A DNA stretch of 64,000 nucleotides from positions 248,001 through 312,000 of the forward strand of contig NZ_JACIEM010000002.1 of the NCBI RefSeq assembly GCF_014196845.1, in the 5' to 3' direction. The stretch comes from Aurantimonas endophytica (GTDB lineage: Bacteria > Pseudomonadota > Alphaproteobacteria > Rhizobiales > Rhizobiaceae). Position numbers and translations under genes: made by a program. The notes under the pieces are model-generated. The model was not told the origin of the DNA and did not search any database. It saw nothing but the letters and a program-made list of their open reading frames with translations. How positions within the stretch are numbered: position 1 is the first letter of the stretch; every line of letters starts with the position of its first letter. Positions 36,395 to 45,236 of the stretch are shown here, piece after piece.

Positions 36395-37891
36395 TCAGCC
36401 GGGCCGGTCCTCGCCAGCCAGTTCGTCTGCCCGCGCCGGCAGGTGGATCTCGAAGCGGGTGCCGGGCAGACGGCGTTCGGCGAGCGCGATACGGCCGCCA
36501 TGCGCCTGGACGATCTCGGCGACGATGGCGAGACCGAGGCCTGTGCCGCCGGTGCGGGCCGAGCCCTGGAACGCCTTGAAAAGATTCTCCCTCGCCCGCG
36601 CCGGCAGGCCCGGCCCGGTGTCCTCGACGCTGATCAGCACCTCGTCCTGCGGCTCGGGCCTGGCGCCGACGGTGACGCGCCGCACCAGCGAGGGAAGGTC
36701 CGCCGCGTCGCCTTCCAGCGCCTGGACGGCGTTGCGACAGAGATTGACCAGCACCCGGTGGAACTGTCCCGGGTCGACGGCGATCTCCAGCGTGTCAGGG
36801 ATGGCGTTGACGAGCTCGATGGGACCGCCCTCCGGCGGCGCCACCACCTCGAACACGTCGTCCACCAGCCGCGCCAGCCGTACGGCGCGCTTGGCCGGCG
36901 GGCTTTCTATCGCCCGGCCGTAGGACAGCACCGACTGCGTGTAGCTGAGCGCCCGGTCGAGGCTGCGCACCAGCGGCGGCACGACCTTTTGCACCCGCGG
37001 GTCGGGCACGTCCGCCAGCCGGTCGGAGACCATCTGCGCCGAGGCGAGGATGTTGCGCAGGTCGTGGTTGATCTTGGCGACGGCGAGGCCGAGATCGGCG
37101 AGGTGGCGCTGTTCGCGCAGTGTCCCGGCGAGCCGCGCCTGCATGACGGCCAGCTCCGCCTCGGCGGTGCCGATCTCGTCGCCCCGTCCGCTCGGCTGGA
37201 TGATCCGGCTCGGGTCGGCCGGGTTCTGGCCGAAGCGGATCATCGCACCGGTCATCGCCTGGATCGGCCGCACCAGATAATAGCTGATCGCCGCATAGAC
37301 GAGCAGCGCGGCGAAGGAGGCGATCGCCAGCGACAGGAACAGGATGTTGCGCGAGTAGATCAGCATGTCGCGCCTGAGCGGGCGTTCCGACATCACCACT
37401 TCGGCCACCAGCGTGCCGTCGCCGACAGGACCGTAGACGCGCATCGTTCGGTCGCTGCCGAACAGCAGCGTATCGAAGGCGCCGAGGACCATCGGCACGG
37501 GGTTGCGGTCGGCGAGGTCGATCTGCAGGCCGGCGACGTCGATCGTGTCGGCCCGGGCGATCAGCCGCGAGGCGCCGCCCTCGACGATCGCCACCAGCAT
37601 GGCGTCGAGGGCGACGAGCAGGCTGGCGCCCTGGTCGGCCTCGAGCGCGGCGCCGATCGGCGCGTCGCCGCCCTCCGAGGCAACGCCGGCGACGGCAGCC
37701 GTCTCCAGCTTTGCCTCCAGCCAGCTTTCCCGGAAATTGGCGATCGACGGCACGAAGATCAGAACTTCGGCGAGCATGACCGCGAGCATGGTGATCACGA
37801 GAAGACGTCGGGACAGCCGGCGGCGCCCGGTGCGAGGCGGACCCTGCACCGGCGTCGTATCGTCGGCGGGACTGTTCACCGGTTGCTGCAA
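36395..37891 (-). CDS. Orphan membrane sensor histidine kinase
   Basis: A 498-residue two-component kinase. N-terminal membrane helix (about 27-50), a periplasmic sensor region of roughly 130 residues, a second helix ('ILFLSLAIASFAALLVYAAIS'), HAMP ('YYLVRPIQAMTGAMIRF'), HisKA with H-box 'VAKINHDLRNILASAQ', and HATPase with N-box 'VNLCRNAVQAL', 'SVEDTGPGLP' and 'GGTGLGLAIVAEIVQAHGG'. The H-box lacks the usual HELR-TP pattern (HDLRN, as in some orphan kinases). No response regulator gene is adjacent, so the partner and signal are unknown. Confidence 0.93.
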   Translation of the reverse strand: MQQPVNSPADDTTPVQGPPRTGRRRLSRRLLVITMLAVMLAEVLIFVPSIANFRESWLEAKLETAAVAGVASEGGDAPIGAALEADQGASLLVALDAMLVAIVEGGASRLIARADTIDVAGLQIDLADRNPVPMVLGAFDTLLFGSDRTMRVYGPVGDGTLVAEVVMSERPLRRDMLIYSRNILFLSLAIASFAALLVYAAISYYLVRPIQAMTGAMIRFGQNPADPSRIIQPSGRGDEIGTAEAELAVMQARLAGTLREQRHLADLGLAVAKINHDLRNILASAQMVSDRLADVPDPRVQKVVPPLVRSLDRALSYTQSVLSYGRAIESPPAKRAVRLARLVDDVFEVVAPPEGGPIELVNAIPDTLEIAVDPGQFHRVLVNLCRNAVQALEGDAADLPSLVRRVTVGARPEPQDEVLISVEDTGPGLPARARENLFKAFQGSARTGGTGLGLAIVAEIVQAHGGRIALAERRLPGTRFEIHLPARADELAGEDRPG

Positions 37892-37957
37892 TGAAGTGCC
37901 GTCCCCTCGCCCTTCGTCAGGTCGCGGCGAGAAGCTTGCGGCCCCGCCCCGGCGCTT

Positions 37958-39385
37958 TCAGCCGAATCGCCGCAGAAGGGCGACCGCACGGCGCACGAAG
38001 GGGCGCCGCGTGTAGGGCACATAGTAGGAAGTCGCAGCGCGTTTGCCAATTTCCGAGAGCGTCGGGTAGGGCGAGACGTAATCCCGCAGATCGCCGGCGC
38101 TCAGGCCCTTCCCGATGGCGAGGGACAGGAGATTTGTGATCTCGTCGGCGGCATGGCCGACGACCCCCGCTCCGACGAGCCGCCCACGCCGCCCCACGAC
38201 GAGCTTGATCAGTCCTTCGGTCCGGCGCTCGGTCTGGGCCCGGTCGTTCTCGCCGTAAGGCCATGTCAGCAGTTCGGTCGTGATGCCCTGGGCGTCGGCC
38301 TCGACCGCGGTAAGACCCACCTGCCCGAGCGGCGGATCGGTGTAGGTGACACGCGGCAGCGTGTCGCGCGGGGCGCGGATCGGCAGCCGGAAAAGGATCG
38401 CCCGGACGACCAGCCCGGCATGCAGGTTGGCCAGATGGGTGAATTGCGGCCCGCCGGCGATGTCGCCGATGGCATAGGCCCGTCGGTTGCTGGTGCGCAG
38501 GTCCCGGCCGACCTTGATGCCGCGCCGGTCGTAGTCGATGCCGGCCGCCTCGAGATTCAGGCCTGCGACGTTCGGGGCCCGGCCGACCGCAACGAGGAGA
38601 TGCGAGCCCTCGATCGTGGCCGTCGATCCGTCGCGGCGTTCGACCTGGATCTGGATCCTGCCCGCTTCGCCTTCGACGCGGACCACTTTCGTGCGCTCCT
38701 CGATACTGACCCCCTCGGCCCGCAACCGGTCGAGGACGACGGCGGCGAGATCGGCGTCCTCGCGGCCGAGTGCCGTCTCGCCGTCGATCACGGTGACCGC
38801 TGCGCCGAGGCGGCGATGCGCCTGCGCCATTTCAACCCCGATCGGCCCGCCGCCGATGATCACCAGATGGTCCGGGCAGGTGGTCAGGCCGAAGATCGTC
38901 TCGTTGGTGAGATGCGGTGTCGCCGACAGCCCCTCGATCGGCGGCACCAGCGGCGAGGAGCCCGCCGCGATGACGAAGCGGCGCGGCCGCACCAGGCGGC
39001 CGCCGGCGGAAACCGTGCGCGCGTCGACGAACTCGGCACTGGCCTTGAGGACGGTCACACCCAGGCTCTCGAAGCGCTCGACCGAGTCGTTCGGCGCGAT
39101 CGTTGCGATGACGTCGGCGACGTGGCGCTGAACCGCGGCGAAATCGATCTGCGGCTCGCCGGCCGACACGCCGAAGCGGGGCGCTTCCCGGATCGTTGCC
39201 GCATGGTTGGCGGCGGCAAGCAGCGCCTTGGAGGGGACGCAGCCATAGTTCAGGCAGTCGCCGCCCATGCGGCCGCGCTCGATCAGCACGACGGGCACGC
39301 CGAAGGCAGCCGAGGCGGCCGCGGTGGTCAGGCCGCCGGAGCCGGCACCGATGACGCAGATGTCGGGGGTCAGGATCTCCGCCAT
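37958..39385 (-). CDS. FAD-dependent pyridine nucleotide-disulfide oxidoreductase (mercuric reductase-like)
   Basis: A 475-residue class I flavoprotein disulfide reductase. FAD motif 'DICVIGAGSGGLTTAAASAA', redox pair 'GGDCLNYGCVPSKALL' (C-x4-C), NAD motif 'VIIGGGPIGVEMAQAHRRLG', and a dimerisation domain. It lacks the C-terminal cysteine pair and N-terminal HMA domain of true MerA. It starts 6 bases after a TVP38/VTT-family gene; proteins fusing these two families exist, so they likely act together at the membrane. Substrate unknown. Confidence 0.9.
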   Translation of the reverse strand: MAEILTPDICVIGAGSGGLTTAAASAAFGVPVVLIERGRMGGDCLNYGCVPSKALLAAANHAATIREAPRFGVSAGEPQIDFAAVQRHVADVIATIAPNDSVERFESLGVTVLKASAEFVDARTVSAGGRLVRPRRFVIAAGSSPLVPPIEGLSATPHLTNETIFGLTTCPDHLVIIGGGPIGVEMAQAHRRLGAAVTVIDGETALGREDADLAAVVLDRLRAEGVSIEERTKVVRVEGEAGRIQIQVERRDGSTATIEGSHLLVAVGRAPNVAGLNLEAAGIDYDRRGIKVGRDLRTSNRRAYAIGDIAGGPQFTHLANLHAGLVVRAILFRLPIRAPRDTLPRVTYTDPPLGQVGLTAVEADAQGITTELLTWPYGENDRAQTERRTEGLIKLVVGRRGRLVGAGVVGHAADEITNLLSLAIGKGLSAGDLRDYVSPYPTLSEIGKRAATSYYVPYTRRPFVRRAVALLRRFG

Positions 39386-39391
39386 GAGCGA

Positions 39392-40192
39392 TCAGTCTCC
39401 TTGCGTCTCGACCTTCGTCTCGGGGCGCCGGTTCCGGAGATAGGTCTTCTTGAGGATCAGTCCGAGCACCGCGAGGGCGCCGAGGCCGATCAGCGCGTAG
39501 GTCATGTCCATCGTCACCAGCTTGGCGAGCGTGATCTCGCCCTTGCCGGCCTTGGCCAGCGCCTGGTTGATGCCGCTGCCGAGGAAAGCATAGACCATCG
39601 AGCCCGGAATGATCCCGAGAAAGGTGCTGGCGACATAGGTCCGCAGCTTCACGTCGAAGAAGGCGGGCGCGAGGTTGACCGCGACGAAGGGCAGCACCGG
39701 GGTCAGCCGCAGGACGAGCAGGTAGGCGAAGGCGTCGTCGCGGAACCCTTCGGCGAAACGGGCGAGCGAACTGCCGGCGCGCCGGCGCAGCACGTCGCCG
39801 AAGGCATGCCGGGCGGCAAGGAACAGCGCCGTGGCGCCGATCGTCGCGCCGATGACGGTCAGCGTGCCGCCGAGAAGCCAGCCGAACAGGAACCCGCCTG
39901 CCACCGTGAAGATCGCTGCCGCCGGGAAGGCGACGGCGACGAGGATCGCGTAACCGGCGATGAACCCGGCCGATGCGACGAACAGGTGATCCATGACGAG
40001 ACTGCGCAACGATTCGCGGCTGTCGAGAAACGCGTGCAGCGAAATCTGCCGATGCAGCCCGGCGGCGTAGGCGACGAGCAGCGCAGCGACGATGATCGCC
40101 AGCGGCGCGAAGCGCCAGATGGTCGCCCGAGGCCGTGCGCCGTCCGCGGCGTCCGTGCTTTCCGGCTGTGCGAGGGGATCTCGTGATGACAT
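39392..40192 (-). CDS. TVP38/TMEM64 (VTT-domain) membrane protein
   Basis: A 266-residue inner-membrane protein of the DedA/VTT superfamily. Its VTT core 'AVAFPAAAIFTVAGGFLFGWLLGGTLTVIG', 'LVLRLTPVLPFVAVNLAPAFF' and 'LGIIPGSMVYAFLGSGI' is intact, with an N-terminal helix. VTT proteins move lipids or affect membrane energetics. Followed after 6 bases by a flavoprotein disulfide reductase gene; the pair is probably one functional unit. Confidence 0.9.
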   Translation of the reverse strand: MSSRDPLAQPESTDAADGARPRATIWRFAPLAIIVAALLVAYAAGLHRQISLHAFLDSRESLRSLVMDHLFVASAGFIAGYAILVAVAFPAAAIFTVAGGFLFGWLLGGTLTVIGATIGATALFLAARHAFGDVLRRRAGSSLARFAEGFRDDAFAYLLVLRLTPVLPFVAVNLAPAFFDVKLRTYVASTFLGIIPGSMVYAFLGSGINQALAKAGKGEITLAKLVTMDMTYALIGLGALAVLGLILKKTYLRNRRPETKVETQGD

Positions 40193-40309
40193 GCTCGGTC
40201 CAGTTTTCAGGCTGGCAGGTTGGGCAACTGCCGCCTATAGGCAAGGGCGATGACGCGATCGTCGCGAGGATCACGCGGGATTGAACCGGCCGGTTCCGCC
40301 GACCGGTGA

Positions 40310-40339
40310 TTGACTTTTCCGGCCGGCTCTTCCAATAAG
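40310..40339 (+). promoter_or_regulatory. Candidate promoter of rpmH-rnpA-yidC
   Basis: TTGACT (40310-40315), 18-base spacer, AATAAG (40334-40339). It lies 115 bases before rpmH in a 261-base gap. The -10 element is poor, so this is tentative. Confidence 0.35.
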
Positions 40340-40453
40340 CCCCCATACGAGCGGGCAGCGTCCGCGCGACAATGGATGCGCGCTCGCTTTCCGCCCTGAC
40401 ATCCATACTCGGAAACGACGAAGGGCCGCGCAATCGGGCGCGGAATCGCCACG

Positions 40454-40588
40454 ATGAAACGTACCTACCAGCCGTCCCGCCTTGTTCGTAAACGCCGTCA
40501 CGGGTTTCGTTCCCGCATGGCGACAACCGGTGGCCGCAAGGTGATCGCGGCGCGCCGCGCTCGCGGCCGCAAGCGGCTCTCGGCCTGA
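40454..40588 (+). CDS. rpmH: 50S ribosomal protein L34
   Basis: A 44-residue basic ribosomal protein: [20 protein letters not shown] opens the chain, and it continues with '[19 protein letters not shown]', the full L34 consensus. It binds 23S rRNA. It starts the conserved rpmH-rnpA-yidC operon, 29 bases before rnpA. Confidence 0.97.
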   Translation: MKRTYQPSRLVRKRRHGFRSRMATTGGRKVIAARRARGRKRLSA

Positions 40589-40617
40589 CCTGACGTCGGC
40601 TGTTGGACGAGCGTCCG

Positions 40618-41007
40618 ATGGCCGTCGGCAGAATGCGCAAGCGCGCCGAGTTCTTGGCCGCGCGCCGGGGCCGACGCCTGAACGGCCCCTGCTTCTTTAT
40701 CGAGGCGCGAAACCGGGGCGACGGAACTGATCCGCGCGTCGGGCTGACCGTCACCAAGAAGGTCGGCAACTCGGTCGTGCGCAATCGTATCCGTCGTCGC
40801 CTGCGCGAGGCGATACGACTCGGCGCCGAGACCGAGATGGTTCCCGGCTTCGACTATGTGATCGTCGCCCGGCGCGAGGTCCGCGACATGCCCTTCGCCG
40901 CGTTGAAGGACGAGTTGTCCCGGCGGCTCGCTCGGACGAAACAGCCGCAAGGCGAGCCGGCGACGGCCAAACGGCGCGATCCGGAGCGTCGATCGGGGTC
41001 TGACTGA
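40618..41007 (+). CDS. rnpA: Ribonuclease P protein component
   Basis: About 129 residues. It assists the RNase P RNA in tRNA 5' maturation. Family motifs: 'RKRAEFLAARRG', 'VGLTVTKKVGNSVVRNRIRRRLREA' (the RNR box) and 'DYVIVARREV'. ATG 40618 is chosen; TTG 40603 or ATG 40633 are possible. The stop overlaps the yidC start (TGATG). Confidence 0.95.
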   Translation: MAVGRMRKRAEFLAARRGRRLNGPCFFIEARNRGDGTDPRVGLTVTKKVGNSVVRNRIRRRLREAIRLGAETEMVPGFDYVIVARREVRDMPFAALKDELSRRLARTKQPQGEPATAKRRDPERRSGSD

Positions 41008-42827
41008 TGCAGAACAACCGCAACTTCCTGATCGCCATGGCGCTGTCCATCGCCGTGCTGGTGGGCTGGCAGTTTCTGGTGATGGCGCCGCGCATGGAGG
41101 CGCAGCGCCAGATCGAGACCAGCGAGAGCGCCGCGCCGCAGAACCCGGGATCGCTGCAGACGCCGCAGACGCCCGCCGGTACCCCGCAGGACCCGGTCAC
41201 CGCACCGGCCGGACGCGAGAGCGTCGTGCCGGGCGGCGACGTCGCCGCGCCCGAATCGCTCGGCCGCGAGCAGGCGCTGGCGACGACGCAGCGAATCGCG
41301 ATCGACACGCCGGCCGTCTCCGGGTCCATCAACCTGACCGGCGCCCGGCTCGACGACCTTCGACTCAAGAACTATCACGAGACCGTCGACGACTCCTCGC
41401 CGACGATCGTCCTCCTGTCGCCCGAGCAGCTGGCTACCGGCTATTTCGCCGAATTCGGCTATCTCGGCCAGAACGCCGGCACGCTTCCCGGGCCTTCCAC
41501 CGTATGGGAAGCCGAGGCGGGCACGACGCTGACCCCATCGACCCCCGTCACGCTGACGACCACCAACGGTGCCGGCGTGACCTTCAGCCGGCAGATCTCG
41601 GTCGACGACAAGTTCATGTTCACGGTGGAGGACACCGTCCAGAATGCCGGGGAGGCGCCGGTTACGGTGTCGCCCTACGGCCGGATCGCGCGGTACGCCA
41701 AGCCCGAGTCTGCGTCGATCTTCGTGCTCTTCGAAGGCCTCATCGGAGTGTTCGGCGAGGACGGCCTGTCGGAAGTGACGTTCTCGTCCATCGAGGATGA
41801 CGGCCGCTATACGCCGCCGGCGGCCTCCAGCGGATGGATGGGCATCACCGACAAATACTGGGCGACGACGCTGGTCCCGGAGGCCGGCCGGCCATTCCAG
41901 TCGCGCTTCCTCTATCTGACGGGCCAGCGCTCGCATTATCAGACGGAATATGTTTCCGACCCGCTGACGCTCGCCCCGGGCGCTTCGGTCACCACCACCA
42001 CCCGGACCTTCGCCGGGGCCAAGGTGGTCGGCGACATCGACGCCTACGAGGAGACGCTCGGCATCCAGCAGTTCGGCCAGCTGATCGACTGGGGCTGGTT
42101 CTATTTCATCACCCGGCCGATGTTCTTCGCCATCGACTGGTTCTATGCCCTGCTCGGCAATTTCGGCCTGGCCATCCTCGCCGTCACCGTCGTCCTGAAG
42201 CTGATCTTTTTCCCGCTCGCCAACAAGTCCTACAAGTCGATGGCCCGCATGAAGAACATGCAGCCGAAGATCATGGAGCTGCGCGAGCGCTACAAGGACG
42301 ACCGCCAGAAGCAGCAGCAGGAGATGATGCGGATCTACAAGGAGGAGAAGATCAATCCGGCGGCCGGCTGCTGGCCGATCCTGATCCAGATCCCGGTCTT
42401 CTTCGCCCTCTACAAGGTCCTTTACGTGACGATCGAGATGCGTCACGCGCCGTTCTTCGGCTGGATCCAGGATCTGGCCGCGCCTGATCCGACCAGCCTG
42501 TTCAACCTCTTCGGGCTGATCCCGATCGATGTCCCGACCTTCCTGATGGTCGGTGTCTGGCCGATCCTGATGGGCATCACGATGTTCGTGCAGATGCGCC
42601 TCAACCCGACGCCGCCGGACCCGACGCAGCAGATGATCTTCACCTGGATGCCGGTGATCTTCACCTTCATGCTGGCGTCGTTCCCGGCTGGTCTGGTGAT
42701 CTACTGGACGTGGAACAACTTCCTGTCGATCCTCCAGCAGGGCGTCATCATGAAGCGCAACGGCACCAAGATCGAGCTGTGGGACAACCTCAGGGGCATG
42801 TTCCGCAAGAAGGCGCCAGAGAGCTGA
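41007..42827 (+). CDS. yidC: Membrane protein insertase YidC
   Basis: A 606-residue inner-membrane insertase acting alone or with SecYEG. N-terminal anchor 'FLIAMALSIAVLVGWQFLV', a large periplasmic beta-domain (about 60-340), and the C-terminal five-helix core ('FGLAILAVTVVLKLIFFPLANKSY', 'PAAGCWPILIQIPVFFALYKVL'). Normal alphaproteobacterial length. Coupled to rnpA. Confidence 0.97.
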   Translation: MQNNRNFLIAMALSIAVLVGWQFLVMAPRMEAQRQIETSESAAPQNPGSLQTPQTPAGTPQDPVTAPAGRESVVPGGDVAAPESLGREQALATTQRIAIDTPAVSGSINLTGARLDDLRLKNYHETVDDSSPTIVLLSPEQLATGYFAEFGYLGQNAGTLPGPSTVWEAEAGTTLTPSTPVTLTTTNGAGVTFSRQISVDDKFMFTVEDTVQNAGEAPVTVSPYGRIARYAKPESASIFVLFEGLIGVFGEDGLSEVTFSSIEDDGRYTPPAASSGWMGITDKYWATTLVPEAGRPFQSRFLYLTGQRSHYQTEYVSDPLTLAPGASVTTTTRTFAGAKVVGDIDAYEETLGIQQFGQLIDWGWFYFITRPMFFAIDWFYALLGNFGLAILAVTVVLKLIFFPLANKSYKSMARMKNMQPKIMELRERYKDDRQKQQQEMMRIYKEEKINPAAGCWPILIQIPVFFALYKVLYVTIEMRHAPFFGWIQDLAAPDPTSLFNLFGLIPIDVPTFLMVGVWPILMGITMFVQMRLNPTPPDPTQQMIFTWMPVIFTFMLASFPAGLVIYWTWNNFLSILQQGVIMKRNGTKIELWDNLRGMFRKKAPES

Positions 42828-42885
42828 TCGCCGCGCCGGCCGGCGGCAGAAACAGTCTGCCGGCCAGCGAACGGAGGGATCTTCG

Positions 42886-43524
42886 ATGCATGGTCCTGAT
42901 CCGGCCGATCCCTATCCGATGCGTGGACAAAACCGGGTCGGCTTTCTCAAGCCGCTGGTGAGTCACCCCCAGATCAAAATTGGCGACTACAGCTACTACG
43001 ACGATCCGGACGGTCCGGAACGGTTTGTCGAGACATGCGTCGGCCATCTCTATCCCGAGCTCGGTGATCGTCTTGTGATCGGGCGGTTCTGCGCGATAGC
43101 TTCCGGTGTGCGGTTCATGATGAACGGCGCGAACCACGCGTTGACCGGCCTCTCGACCTATCCGTTCAACATCTTCGGGAACGGCTGGGAAAGTGGCTTC
43201 GACGTCGCCACGATCCAGGCCGGGATCCGGGGTGACACGGTTGTCGGCAACGATGTGTGGATCGGCGAACGCGCCACGATCCTGCCGGGCGTGTCGATTG
43301 GCGACGGCGCCATCGTCGCGAGCTTCGCCGTCGTGTCGCGAGACGTCGAGCCCTATGCTGTCGTTGCGGGAAACCCGGCGCGCGAAATGCGCCGGCGCTT
43401 CGACCCGAGGACGGTTGAGCGGCTGCTGAGCGTCGCATGGTGGAACTGGCCGGCCGAGAAGATCACCCGCAACCTCGACCGGATCCGGGGCGGCGATATC
43501 GAAGCACTGGAGAAGGCCCGATGA
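42886..43524 (+). CDS. Vat/CatB-like O-acetyltransferase
   Basis: A 212-residue left-handed beta-helix acetyltransferase. '[12 protein letters not shown]', '[38 protein letters not shown]' (read in parts) and '[35 protein letters not shown]' match the xenobiotic (streptogramin/chloramphenicol) acetyltransferase family, with the catalytic His in 'NGANHA'. The real acceptor may be a sugar or small molecule; resistance is not proven. It sits between yidC and engB and overlaps the engB start in ATGA. Confidence 0.9.
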   Translation: MHGPDPADPYPMRGQNRVGFLKPLVSHPQIKIGDYSYYDDPDGPERFVETCVGHLYPELGDRLVIGRFCAIASGVRFMMNGANHALTGLSTYPFNIFGNGWESGFDVATIQAGIRGDTVVGNDVWIGERATILPGVSIGDGAIVASFAVVSRDVEPYAVVAGNPAREMRRRFDPRTVERLLSVAWWNWPAEKITRNLDRIRGGDIEALEKAR

Positions 43525-44204
43525 GCGTGACGAACGAGAACGCCGAAGGGCCGGCCATCGAAGCCCCGCCGCCTGCCGATCACCGGTTCTTCGCCCGCCC
43601 GTGGGTATTCGTGCGCGGCGTGCCCGCGATGAAGTTCCTGCCGCCGGAAGGCCCGCCCGAGATTGCCTTTGCCGGACGCTCGAACGTCGGCAAGTCGTCG
43701 CTGATCAATGCGCTGCTCGGCCAGAAGGGCCTGGCGCGGACGTCGAACACGCCGGGTCGGACGCAGGAGCTCAACTTCTTCGTGCCGGACGGCTACGGCG
43801 GCGAGACGCTGGAGCTGCCACCGATCGCCCTCGTCGACATGCCGGGCTACGGCTACGCCAAGGCACCCAAGGACAATGTCGACGCGTGGACGCGCCTCGT
43901 TTTCTCCTATCTGCGCGGCCGGGCGAGCCTGAAGCGTGTCTTCCTGCTGATCGATGCGCGGCACGGCATCAAAAAGAACGACGGCGACGTCATGGACCTG
44001 CTCGACAAGGCCGCGGTTTCCTACCAGATCGTCCTGACCAAGATCGACAAGATCAAGCCGCCTGCGGTCGTGAAGCTGCTCGAGGCGACCGCCCTGGGGA
44101 TCGCCCGCCATCCCGCGGCCTTTCCGCGGATTCTCGCAACCTCGTCGGAAAAGACCGTCGGCCTCGACGAACTGAAGGCCGAGATCGCCTCGCTGGCGGA
44201 TTGA
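43521..44204 (+). CDS. engB: Ribosome biogenesis GTP-binding protein EngB
   Basis: A 227-residue TRAFAC-class GTPase (YihA/YsxC) needed for 50S assembly. G1 '[10 protein letters not shown]', G2 region '[10 protein letters not shown]', G3 'DMPGYGYA' and G4 'TKIDK' are present. ATG 43521 overlaps the stop of the Vat-like gene. It converges with a phosphatase gene 7 bases later; the gap forms the small palindrome TGACGC-C-GCGTCA. Confidence 0.96.
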   Translation: MSVTNENAEGPAIEAPPPADHRFFARPWVFVRGVPAMKFLPPEGPPEIAFAGRSNVGKSSLINALLGQKGLARTSNTPGRTQELNFFVPDGYGGETLELPPIALVDMPGYGYAKAPKDNVDAWTRLVFSYLRGRASLKRVFLLIDARHGIKKNDGDVMDLLDKAAVSYQIVLTKIDKIKPPAVVKLLEATALGIARHPAAFPRILATSSEKTVGLDELKAEIASLAD

Positions 44205-44211
44205 CGCCGCG

Positions 44212-44664
44212 TCAGGCGCCCGGCGGCAGTAGCCGCTTGCGGATCCGCTCCTCGATGCGCCGCCGCACGTCGCGATAGGCATCGAGGATCTGCTCCCGGC
44301 TGCCCGTGGCAGCGGAGGGATCGGGCATCGGCCAGAACTCGACCTCGACCGACGACGTGCCGGTGGCGTCGAGGGCGACGTGATGGGCTTCCGGCGCCAT
44401 GGTGACGATCAGGTCGAAATAGCTGTCCTCGAGATCCTCGAAGCGCTGCGGCCGCCGCTCCCCGAGATCGAGCCCCTGTTCCGACAGGACGATGTCGACG
44501 AACGGGTCGCGCTGGCCGCTGCGGACCCCGGCCGAAGCGATGTAGACCGAAGCCGGCAGGATTGACCGGGCGAGCGCCTCCGCCATCGGCGAGCGGATGG
44601 CGTTCATGCCGCACAGGAACAGCACCGAGCTCGGCAGCGGCTTGGAGTCGGCCGGCTCGCTCAT
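44212..44664 (-). CDS. Low-molecular-weight protein tyrosine phosphatase-like protein
   Basis: A 150-residue LMWPc-fold protein. P-loop 'FLCGMNAIRSPMAEALA' has the C-x5-R-S signature, and 'WPMPDPSA' near the C-terminus carries the general-acid Asp (DP). It may act as a phosphatase on tyrosine-phosphorylated proteins or as an ArsC-like reductase. Conserved next to UPF0262 and hisD in Rhizobiales. Start ATG 44664; 44706 is also in frame. Confidence 0.88.
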   Translation of the reverse strand: MSEPADSKPLPSSVLFLCGMNAIRSPMAEALARSILPASVYIASAGVRSGQRDPFVDIVLSEQGLDLGERRPQRFEDLEDSYFDLIVTMAPEAHHVALDATGTSSVEVEFWPMPDPSAATGSREQILDAYRDVRRRIEERIRKRLLPPGA

Positions 44665-44740
44665 CGACGAGGCCCGGACTTGGTCGAGGCCGCAGGGAGG
44701 CCGCAAAACGTCGTGGTCTTGCTCGGCCGCGCCACGGCCG

Positions 44741-45232
44741 TCAGCTCCGCCAGTGCAGGACGCAGATCAGCGTGAACAGACGGCGGGCGGTGTCGAGGTC
44801 GACCTCGATCTTCCCCTTCAGCCGCTCCATCAGCGTCTGCGACCCGTCATTGTGGATGCCACGCCGGCCCATGTCGATCGCCTCGATCTGTTGCGGGGTC
44901 GCGCTGCGGATCGCTTCGTAATAGCTGTCGCAGATCAGGAAATAGTCCTTGATCACCCGACGGAACGGGGTGAGCGACAGGATGTGGGTCGCCACCGCCT
45001 GGCCGGCTTCGTCCTTCACGTCGAAGACCAGCCGCTTGTCGGCGAGCGACAGCTTCAGCTTGAAGCGCCCGTCTGCCGCAGCGCCGGCGGGCACGAAGTG
45101 GTTCTCCTCAATGAGGTCGAAGATAGCCACGGCCCGCTCGTGCTCGACATCGGGCGTGGCGCGGCCGATCGTCTCGTCGAGTTCGACGTCGATCAGCCGG
45201 CCGCCGGTCTGTGCTTCGGGATGTGCCATCAC
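44741..45232 (-). CDS. UPF0262 family protein
   Basis: A 163-residue protein of uncharacterised family UPF0262, found almost only in alphaproteobacteria. Conserved stretches are '[18 protein letters not shown]', '[20 protein letters not shown]' and '[14 protein letters not shown]'. No signal peptide or membrane segment. It is 4 bases after hisD, in the standard Rhizobiales order. Function unknown. Confidence 0.93.
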   Translation of the reverse strand: MMAHPEAQTGGRLIDVELDETIGRATPDVEHERAVAIFDLIEENHFVPAGAAADGRFKLKLSLADKRLVFDVKDEAGQAVATHILSLTPFRRVIKDYFLICDSYYEAIRSATPQQIEAIDMGRRGIHNDGSQTLMERLKGKIEVDLDTARRLFTLICVLHWRS

Positions 45233-45236
45233 CGGC

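Noticed and set aside
37958-39385. True mercuric reductase or mer operon
   Set aside because: No C-terminal Cys pair, no HMA domain and no merR, merT or merP nearby.
40193-40453. Chromosome origin near rpmH
   Set aside because: No DnaA-box cluster was seen, and in alphaproteobacteria the origin is usually near hemE, with rpmH elsewhere.
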